This document shows positions 14,290-20,384 of a stretch of 20,384 nucleotides of DNA, one piece after another. Origin of the DNA: Desulfobacteraceae bacterium (GTDB lineage Bacteria > Desulfobacterota > Desulfobacteria > Desulfobacterales > UBA5616); the NCBI GenBank assembly GCA_030620375.1, contig JAUXEW010000019.1:1-20384 (forward strand), given 5' to 3'. The notes under the pieces are model-generated. The model saw only the letters and a program-made list of their open reading frames with translations, did not search any database and was not told the origin of the DNA. The position numbers and the translations under genes are program-made. Positions within the stretch are counted from its first letter, which is position 1. Each line of letters begins with the position of its first letter.

Positions 14290-14739
14290 CTAAAAAACAG
14301 ATTCCATATTCTGTGAACTTCGGCATACTTTCTCAATCACCCTACAGAGTTCATCTTCAAAAACCGGTTTTGGCAACAATTCGTCCAACCCTAATGCAAA
14401 GCTTTTTTCCCGTTGAGCCTTCATGGCGTTCTCACTTAATAGAATAATCGGAATATGTTTTCCCAGGTGCTTTTCTTTTTTCCGGACGGCCTTGGTTATG
14501 TCAAACTCATTTTCCCCCCTCATATGAATATCCAATAAAAACATATCTATTGTTTCGATATTCAGAATGTTGAGTGCTTCTTTGGTATCGGCGGCAACAA
14601 CGACCCTGTGTCCGTGTTTTCTTAACATTTTAGGAATCAGTTTCTGATTTATCAAATTGTCATCCATAAGCAGAATGTTAAGCCGGCCAGGTGAAATGAT
14701 TTGCTGGTGGTGCGTCTCATGAATTGGATTTTGGTTCAT
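14290..14739 (-). CDS. Stand-alone receiver-domain response regulator
   Basis: The 149-residue product is one CheY-like receiver domain with no output domain. Acidic pocket residues are Asp26-Asp27 (LLMDDN), the phosphorylation site is Asp70 (FLLDIHM), the switch position is Ser102 (LLSEN) and the conserved Lys is Lys124 (LPKPV). The family motif after the phospho-Asp, usually MPxMDG, is here HMRGENEF. The sequence resembles receiver domains of hybrid histidine kinases (INQKLIPKMLRKHGHRVVVAADTKEAL). I chose the ATG at 14739 because GGGAGG lies 4-5 nt upstream; the longer form from 14808 lacks support. No histidine kinase is adjacent, so its partner must be elsewhere. Confidence 0.85.
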   Translation of the reverse strand: MNQNPIHETHHQQIISPGRLNILLMDDNLINQKLIPKMLRKHGHRVVVAADTKEALNILNIETIDMFLLDIHMRGENEFDITKAVRKKEKHLGKHIPIILLSENAMKAQREKSFALGLDELLPKPVFEDELCRVIEKVCRSSQNMESVF

Positions 14740-15135
14740 TTGGACCTCCCGAGCAGTACAGTTAAATGGGTAGTAACCGGTAGATTTTAATTTAAAATTC
14801 CAAAACAATTCGGTCGAAACTGGATTTTTTCGAGTTCGCCAAGGTTAATTCGTTAAATTATTGGGGGTAAATTTTTACAGAAGGCAAAAATAATCTATGA
14901 TGCTCCTTACCATTCAATTATAATGGTGTATGTAGGGAGAGTCGTACAATTCGTGTGGGGAATTTTTGACTAAACCATCGTTCGTTCGATTTTAACCCAA
15001 AAGATCGAGAATTTTTTTTTGAAAAGAGTATTCTCCGACATCTGCTACTGCATCTATAGGTAAAAAAACAGGGGGATTATTGAAAACGAGGCCTTTCGAC
15101 GAGGTCTGAAAATTTTTGTCAGTATATCGATATAG
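14740..15135. other. Non-coding, AT-rich intergenic region
   Basis: This stretch between the response regulator and the MITE-like element contains no gene I can support. A plus-strand TATAAT (14919-14924) has no convincing -35 box and no plus-strand gene downstream. The promoter of the response regulator should lie here, but I cannot place it. A small RNA cannot be excluded from sequence. Confidence 0.5.
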
Positions 15136-15293
15136 TGATGGTCTCGTAAAAAGCCGTCACCCCGGCGAAAGCCGGGGTCTAAATCAGTCATAAATTTCTG
15201 AAAACACTGGATAGCGCAAAAAGCTTCACTACGTGCCCGGCTTTTGCCGGAATGACAAAAAGGGACGGTTTTTGACGTTTTACGAAACCATCA
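15136..15293. mobile_element. MITE-like element, longer relative, with flanking 6-bp repeat
   Basis: The 158-bp element begins TGATGGTCTCGTAAAAAG (15136-15153) and ends TTTTACGAAACCATCA (15278-15293), an inverted match with one mismatch over 16 bp. It is flanked on both sides by ATATAG (15130-15135 and 15294-15299), which looks like a target-site duplication. Internally it holds two GCCGG hairpin units in opposite orientation (CCCCGGC-GAAA-GCCGGGG near 15160, and CCCGGC-TTTT-GCCGG near 15236). It shares ends and core with the 83-bp element at 7623 but has about 75 bp more between the units. No coding capacity. Confidence 0.78.
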
Positions 15294-15322
15294 ATATAGT
15301 AAACAAGCAATGCAAGCGCATT

Positions 15323-15351
15323 CCCCGTAGCTTGCTGCAAAAAGCATCGAT
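15323..15351 (+). repeat. Short palindromic repeat, copy D
   Basis: CCCCGTAGCTTGCTGCAAAA (15323-15342) followed by AGCATCGAT. The central palindrome TAGCTTGCTGC matches copies A-C but the right GGG arm has been replaced by A residues, so the hairpin is weaker. It touches the stop codon of nifJ (15351-15353, minus strand). Confidence 0.5.
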
Positions 15352-18300
15352 TACGCTGCCGAATTTTCTGTTTTACACACCGACATGGGATCTGCTTTCA
15401 GTTTCAGGGCCTCATATCGATCTAAATATTCTTCTTCGATCTGTCTGCGTAGTTTTTTAGACTCATCTGGAAATGTTTTTTCCAAGGAGGCGAATCGTAC
15501 TTCACCGGATAAAAATTCTTGGATGCTTCCGTCAGGAGCCTTGGAATCAAGGACAAACGGATTTTTCCCCTGAGCTTTTAATTGCGGATTATACCGATAA
15601 AGCGGCCAGTAGCCGGACGCAACTGCCAATTTTTCTTCTTCTTGGCTTTTGCCCATGCCTTTTTTAATCCCATGCTCGATACAGGGGGCATACCCCAATA
15701 TCAATGAGGGGCCATCATAACTTTCCGCCTCTACAAGGGCTTTGACCAGATGGTTTTTGTTGGCGCCCATGGCAACGCTGGTCACATAGACATAGCCATA
15801 TGTCATCGCCATGAGGCCCATGTCCTTTTTGGCGGTCTTTTTGCCTGAGGCTGCAAATTTGGCAACCGAACCGGTCGGGGTAGCCTTGGAGGATTGCCCG
15901 CCGGTGTTGGAATAGACCTCGGTATCAAAAACGAACACGTTAATGTCTTCTCCGGATGCAAGGACATGGTCAATCCCGCCATAGGCGATGTCATATGCGG
16001 CACCGTCCCCTAAAAAGACCCAGAAGGACTTTTTGGTAAACAGTTTAGACATGCCGGCAATTTCATCCAGCAAGTCATGTCCTTTATGGCCGGGCAGCAG
16101 CGCTTTGAGTTGATCCCCATATCGCTTGGACTCATCCGGATCTTTCATGTTGTCCAGCCAGCCCTGCAAGGCGTTTTTAATATCTTGAGGAGTGTCTGAA
16201 TTGATCGCGTTTTTCATCAAGTCCGCCAGTTTGTTTCTCTGTTGAATGGTGGCAAGGAGCATGCCGTAAGTAAATTCACCGGGATCTTCAAATAGAGAAT
16301 TTCCCCAGGTGGGTCCGAAACCGTCCTTGTTGGTGCAATACGGAATTGCCGGTGCGGACCCGCCCCAGATAGACGTGCAGCCGGTGGCGTTTCCGATGAA
16401 CATTCGTTCGCCAAATAACTGGGTGATCAGTTTGGCATAGGGGGTTTCGCCGCAACCGGCACAGGCTCCGGAGAATTCCATAAGCGGTTCGCTGAATTGA
16501 CTGCCCTTAATCGTGGTCCGTTTAACCAGATTGTCTCGAACCGGGAGCATCACGGAATATTCGTGGTTTGGAACCTGAACAGCGGTCTGTGATTCAAGTG
16601 CTTTCATAACCAGGGCGGGTTTCTTGGCGGGGCATATATCGGCACAGTTGCCGCAACCCAGGCAATCGAGAGTGTTAACCTGTATCCTGAACTGATATCC
16701 GGCAAGATCCTTGCCCTGTGCTTTTTTCGTATTAAATTCGTCCGGTGCGTTCCGGAGTTCTGCGTCGGTCGCCAGGACCGGCCGAATGGCGGCATGAGGG
16801 CAAACCATGGCGCACTGATTACACTGGATACAATTTTCCGCGATCCATTCCGGAACACTGATGGCAACACCGCGTTTTTCATATTTAGACGTTCCCAGCG
16901 GAAAAATTCCGTCAGGTGAGAAGGCGCTAACCGGCAGTTTGTCCCCTTTTTGACTCAAAATAGGGCGAACAACAGTTGTAACAAATTCAGGTTCCTCTTT
17001 TAATCCAGCCGGTTGGTCCGTTGCCCGTTCCCATGAGTCCGGATATTGAATTTGTTTCAAGTTGGCCAACGTATTGTCCACGGCCGAGAAATTCATGTTG
17101 ACGATATTTTCTCCTTTTTTGCCGAACATCTTGACGATCTGGTCTTTAAGGTGCTTAATGGCATCCTCCAGCGGAATGACATTGGCCAGCTTAAAAAAAG
17201 CGGTCTGCATGATCATATTGATTCTTCCACCCAGACCGATCTCAGAAGCAATTTTAACCGCATCTATATTAAAAAATTTAATGTTTTTCTGTGCGATGGT
17301 ATGCTTCATATGGGCGGGAATTTTTTCTTCCATATCTTCACTTGACCAGTTGGAATTAAGTACAAAGGTTCCGCCCTCTTTAATACCGGAAAGCACGTCA
17401 TAAATATCCAGATAATTGGATTTATGGCAGGCAACGTAATCAGCCGCATCGATCTGATAAGTGGATTTAATGGGCGTTTTTCCGAAGCGAAGATGGGAAA
17501 TGGTTAATCCGCCTGATTTTTTAGAGTCATAGGCAAAATAGGCCTGGGCATACATGTCTGTGCTGTCGCCGATAATTTTTATGGCGCTTTTATTGGCGCC
17601 CACGGTTCCATCGGCTCCCAGTCCCCAGAACTTGCACTGGACGGTTCCTTCCGGAGCCGCGTCAAATCCGTCTTCAAAGTCCAGGGAGGAATGGGTTACA
17701 TCGTCAAGGATGCCGACGGTAAAATGATTCTTCGGCGTGTCGGATTTTAGATTATCATAGACCGCTTTCGCCATTCCAGGGGTGAACTCTTTGGATCCTA
17801 ACCCGTATCGACCGCTGATCAGCATGGGAGTTTGGCGCTTTTCCATAAAGGCGGTGCATAAATCCACGTAAAGCGGATCACCTAGTGCGCCCCGTTCTTT
17901 TGTCCGGTCCAGAACGGCGATCCGGTTTACGGTTTCCGGTATTGCGGCAAAAAAGTGTTCGGCAGAGAAGGGCCGGTATAACCGCACTTTGACCAGTCCA
18001 ACCTTTTCACCGGTTTTAATTAAGTAATTTACGAGTTCTTCGATGGTTTCGCAGGAAGACGCCATGGAAACCATAATATGTGTTGCATCCGGAGCACCGA
18101 CGTAATCGAACAGGTTGTACTGACGACCGGTCAGATCCCCCACTTTTTTCATATTCTCAGCCACGATTTGAGGCACCTTTTGCCAGTAAGGGTTTGCGGC
18201 TTCAATGCCTTGGAAATAAATATCCGGATTCTGTGCGGTCCCCCGAATTTCCGGCCTTTCGGGATTTGCAGCCCGGGCCTGGAACGCCTTGATCGCATCC

Positions 18301-18890
18301 CGGTTGACCAGTTTGGCCATGTCTGCATAATCGATAACGTCTATTTTCTGGATTTCATGAGACGTTCGGAATCCGTCGAAAAAATGAAGAAACGGAACAC
18401 TGGCTTCGATGGCCGAGAGATGCGCCACAAGGCCAAGGTCCATCACTTCCTGAACAGAGGCTGAGGACAGCAGGGAAAAAGCCGTTTGCCGAACCGCCAT
18501 TACATCCTGATGGTCACCGAAAATCGAGAGCGCATGCCCGGCAATAGCCCTTGCCGTTACATGGAAAACCCCCGGCAGCAATTCAGCGGCAATCTTATAC
18601 ATATTGGGGATCATCAATAACAATCCTTGTGAAGCGGTAAATGTAGATGTGAGCGCTCCGGCCGCCAATGAGCCATGAACGGCGGCTGAAGCACCAGCTT
18701 CAGATTGTAGCTGCCTGACGATCATGGACTGGCCGAAAATATTTTTCCGCCCATTGGCCGCCCATTCATCACACTCTTCTCCCATCGAAGAGGATGGTGT
18801 AATGGGATAAATCGCAGCCACATCGCTCATGGCATATGCCACATGGGCGGCTGCCGTATTCCCATCCATAGTTTTCATGCTTTTTGCCAT
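15351..18890 (-). CDS. nifJ: Pyruvate:ferredoxin (flavodoxin) oxidoreductase
   Basis: This 1179-residue, single-chain enzyme converts pyruvate and CoA to acetyl-CoA, CO2 and reduced ferredoxin in the cytoplasm. All parts of the family are present in order: the N-terminal pyruvate-binding domain (YPITPSSSMGEE, HVTARAIAGHALSIFGDHQD), a middle CoA-binding region, a two-cluster ferredoxin domain (CIQCNQCAMVCPHAAI and CLGCGNCADICPAKKP), and the thiamine-diphosphate domain (GDGAAYDIAYGG, NTGGQSSKATPTGS). The proximal-cluster cysteines are visible in CAGCGE, GNATGCTSIWG and YAPCIEHGI. It is about 50 residues shorter than the Desulfovibrio africanus enzyme and seems to lack most of that enzyme's C-terminal extension. 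AAAGGAG lies 7 nt before the ATG. The fumarase gene is 74 nt upstream on the same strand. Confidence 0.97.
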   Translation of the reverse strand: MAKSMKTMDGNTAAAHVAYAMSDVAAIYPITPSSSMGEECDEWAANGRKNIFGQSMIVRQLQSEAGASAAVHGSLAAGALTSTFTASQGLLLMIPNMYKIAAELLPGVFHVTARAIAGHALSIFGDHQDVMAVRQTAFSLLSSASVQEVMDLGLVAHLSAIEASVPFLHFFDGFRTSHEIQKIDVIDYADMAKLVNRDAIKAFQARAANPERPEIRGTAQNPDIYFQGIEAANPYWQKVPQIVAENMKKVGDLTGRQYNLFDYVGAPDATHIMVSMASSCETIEELVNYLIKTGEKVGLVKVRLYRPFSAEHFFAAIPETVNRIAVLDRTKERGALGDPLYVDLCTAFMEKRQTPMLISGRYGLGSKEFTPGMAKAVYDNLKSDTPKNHFTVGILDDVTHSSLDFEDGFDAAPEGTVQCKFWGLGADGTVGANKSAIKIIGDSTDMYAQAYFAYDSKKSGGLTISHLRFGKTPIKSTYQIDAADYVACHKSNYLDIYDVLSGIKEGGTFVLNSNWSSEDMEEKIPAHMKHTIAQKNIKFFNIDAVKIASEIGLGGRINMIMQTAFFKLANVIPLEDAIKHLKDQIVKMFGKKGENIVNMNFSAVDNTLANLKQIQYPDSWERATDQPAGLKEEPEFVTTVVRPILSQKGDKLPVSAFSPDGIFPLGTSKYEKRGVAISVPEWIAENCIQCNQCAMVCPHAAIRPVLATDAELRNAPDEFNTKKAQGKDLAGYQFRIQVNTLDCLGCGNCADICPAKKPALVMKALESQTAVQVPNHEYSVMLPVRDNLVKRTTIKGSQFSEPLMEFSGACAGCGETPYAKLITQLFGERMFIGNATGCTSIWGGSAPAIPYCTNKDGFGPTWGNSLFEDPGEFTYGMLLATIQQRNKLADLMKNAINSDTPQDIKNALQGWLDNMKDPDESKRYGDQLKALLPGHKGHDLLDEIAGMSKLFTKKSFWVFLGDGAAYDIAYGGIDHVLASGEDINVFVFDTEVYSNTGGQSSKATPTGSVAKFAASGKKTAKKDMGLMAMTYGYVYVTSVAMGANKNHLVKALVEAESYDGPSLILGYAPCIEHGIKKGMGKSQEEEKLAVASGYWPLYRYNPQLKAQGKNPFVLDSKAPDGSIQEFLSGEVRFASLEKTFPDESKKLRRQIEEEYLDRYEALKLKADPMSVCKTENSAA

Positions 18891-18964
18891 AACATTACTC
18901 CTTTAAACGAATTAAGATAACTATCGTGCATATCGCATTGCTTCGATGGCAACGCGAACATTAA

Positions 18965-20384
18965 TCAATAAAGGCTGTCAAAAAAATCATTTCCCTTATC
19001 ATCCACCAGGATAAACGCTGGAAAATTTTTAACGGTAATCATATAGATGGCTTCCATGCCGAGTTCAGGATATTCCAGGATTTCAACGTTGGTAATACAT
19101 TCTTTGCCTAATCGAGCCGCCGGCCCACCGATAGAGCCCAGATAGAATCCGCCATTGAGTTTGCAGCTGTCTGTTACGCCCTTTGTTCGATTTCCCTTGG
19201 CCAGCATTACCATGGAACCACCAAGTTTCTGGAAAATGGGGACATAAGGATCCATTCGAGCCGCCGTTGTAGGGCCAAAAGAACCGGATGCATATCCTTG
19301 TGGTGTTTTTGCCGGGCCGGCGTAATAAATGATATGATCTATAAAATATTGAGGAAGGCTTTCGCCCTTGTCCAAACGTTCCTTTATTTTGGCATGGGCG
19401 ATGTCCCTGGCCACAACGATCTTTCCGGTAAGTTTAAGTCGGGTTGCCACTGGATATTCAGTTAAAATGGAGCGGACCCTGTCCATGGGTTGGTTCAAGT
19501 CGATCTCAACGAAATTCGTTTCCGTACCGATGGGTTCCGGCAAGAATCGCGCGGGATCGGTTTCGAGTTTTTCCAGAAAAACGCCATCTTTGGTTATCTT
19601 TGCCTTGATATTTCTATGGGCACTGCAACTGATGCCGAGACCGATGGGACAGGAGGCACCATGTCTTGGGAGCCGAATAACCCGTGTGTCCAAACAAAAA
19701 TATTTCCCCCCGAACTGGGCTCCTAATTTGAGTTCTCGAGACATTTCAAGAATTTTTGATTCCAGATCAAGATCTCTGAATGCATGCCCGTAATCATTTC
19801 CATTTGTCGGCAGGCTGTCCAGGTATCCCGCAGTCGCCAGTTTTACGGTTTTAAGGTTCATCTCGGCGGAGGTCCCGCCCACAACAAATGCCAGATGGTA
19901 AGGTGGACATGCTGCAGTTCCCAGGGTTTTCATTTTTGATTTCATAAATTCAGGCAGGGTTTCCAACGTTAAGGTTGCCTTGGTTTCCTGGTAGAGGTAA
20001 ACCTTGTTTGCAGATCCTCCTCCTTTTGCGATAAACAGAAAATCATATTGTTCCCCGGAAACGGCATATAAGTCTATTTGGGCCGGGAGATTACAGTCCG
20101 TATTTTTTTCGTCATACATGGTAAGCGGCGCATTTTGTGAATATCGAAGATTATTTTGGGTATAGGCGTTAAAAACCCCCTTGGATAGCGCTTCTTCATC
20201 AGACCCGCGGGTCCATACATTTTGTCCTTTTTTGCCGACAATAATGGCTGTCCCGGTATCCTGGCATAGGGGAAATACCATTTCTGCCGCGATCACGGCG
20301 TTTTTTAGCATTTCAAGTGCAACATATCGATCGTTGTCCGAAGTATCCAGGTCGCGAAGAACCGCCTTTAATTGTTTAAGGTGA
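18965..20384 (-). CDS. fumA: Class I fumarate hydratase (FumA-type), 5' end cut
   Basis: The reading frame stays open to the right edge of the window, so the ATG at 20311 is internal and the true start is outside. About 472 residues are present; E. coli FumA/FumB have about 548, so roughly 75 are missing. Matches are strong along the chain: PLCQDTGTAIIVGKKGQ, NLRYSQNAPLTMYDEKNT, GGGSANK, GTAACPPYHLAFVVGGTSAE, GAQFGGKYF, IRLPRHGASCPIG, AKTPQGYASGSFGPTTAARMD and the end FPAFILVDDKGNDFF. These oxygen-sensitive enzymes bind a [4Fe-4S] cluster and interconvert fumarate and malate. It is a one-chain enzyme and not the split alpha/beta form found in many anaerobes. It is probably co-transcribed with nifJ downstream. 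Confidence 0.96.
   Translation of the reverse strand, partial: HLKQLKAVLRDLDTSDNDRYVALEMLKNAVIAAEMVFPLCQDTGTAIIVGKKGQNVWTRGSDEEALSKGVFNAYTQNNLRYSQNAPLTMYDEKNTDCNLPAQIDLYAVSGEQYDFLFIAKGGGSANKVYLYQETKATLTLETLPEFMKSKMKTLGTAACPPYHLAFVVGGTSAEMNLKTVKLATAGYLDSLPTNGNDYGHAFRDLDLESKILEMSRELKLGAQFGGKYFCLDTRVIRLPRHGASCPIGLGISCSAHRNIKAKITKDGVFLEKLETDPARFLPEPIGTETNFVEIDLNQPMDRVRSILTEYPVATRLKLTGKIVVARDIAHAKIKERLDKGESLPQYFIDHIIYYAGPAKTPQGYASGSFGPTTAARMDPYVPIFQKLGGSMVMLAKGNRTKGVTDSCKLNGGFYLGSIGGPAARLGKECITNVEILEYPELGMEAIYMITVKNFPAFILVDDKGNDFFDSLY

Noticed and set aside
17046..18464. Several plus-strand open frames of 70-128 codons opposite nifJ.
   Set aside because: Antisense shadows of a highly conserved coding sequence.
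19368..19793. 141-residue plus-strand open frame inside the fumarase gene.
   Set aside because: It lies fully opposite a strongly conserved fumarase; no ribosome binding site or recognisable motif.
1..20384. CRISPR arrays, tRNA or rRNA genes, prophage or integrase genes.
   Set aside because: None seen: no regularly spaced direct repeats, no tRNA-like cloverleaf noticed by eye, and no phage or integrase proteins on either strand.

Overview
The window looks like a piece of a bacterial chromosome from an anaerobic member of the Desulfobacterota, probably a sulfate reducer of the Desulfobacterales type. This is inferred from gene content, not from a marker gene: a one-chain pyruvate:ferredoxin oxidoreductase, a class I (FumA-type) fumarase, Na+-pumping decarboxylase subunits, several CoA-thioester enzymes, YkgJ-type cysteine-cluster proteins and MITE-like elements carrying GCCGG hairpins. 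Base composition is moderate and mixed.

Region 1 (1-3467, + strand). The 3' part of jag/khpB is followed by mnmE, the order seen in the rnpA-yidC-jag-mnmE cluster close to many bacterial replication origins. A perfect 16-bp ParB site (parS) starts on the base after the mnmE stop codon, which supports an origin-proximal position. Three tightly spaced genes follow: a YkgJ-type cysteine-cluster protein, an unrecognised 115-residue protein and a small DUF4177-like protein.

Region 2 (3600-7618, + strand). A promoter/operator-like stretch precedes a gamma-like membrane subunit with a TTG start and the beta subunit of a Na+-translocating acyl-CoA (or oxaloacetate) decarboxylase. Next come acetyl-CoA C-acetyltransferase and 3-hydroxybutyryl-CoA dehydrogenase. 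The four proteins would fit a glutaconyl-CoA to crotonyl-CoA to acetoacetyl-CoA to acetyl-CoA route, but no decarboxylase alpha or biotin subunit lies in the window.

Region 3 (7623-9589). A MITE-like element is followed by a minus-strand tandem ACT-domain protein and a divergent exported parvulin-type peptidyl-prolyl isomerase that ends in an AU-rich terminator.

Region 4 (9720-12606, + strand). A two-gene operon encodes an HMG-CoA-synthase-like protein fused to a zinc-ribbon/OB-fold (DUF35) domain and an SCP-x-like thiolase. It is closed by a strong intrinsic terminator. The synthase-like domain appears to lack its catalytic Cys and Glu, which makes this pair the most interesting metabolic feature here.

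Region 5 (12680-14739). An unrecognised Cys-containing protein (DUF6125-like) overlaps tail-to-tail with a second YkgJ-type protein. A stand-alone receiver-domain response regulator follows on the minus strand.

Region 6 (14740-20384, minus strand). A 611-bp non-coding stretch holds a second, longer MITE-like element with a 6-bp flanking repeat. After it come nifJ (pyruvate:ferredoxin oxidoreductase) and a class I fumarase cut by the window edge, probably one fumarase-nifJ transcription unit. Four copies of a short palindromic repeat, all in the same orientation, lie at gene borders across the window.
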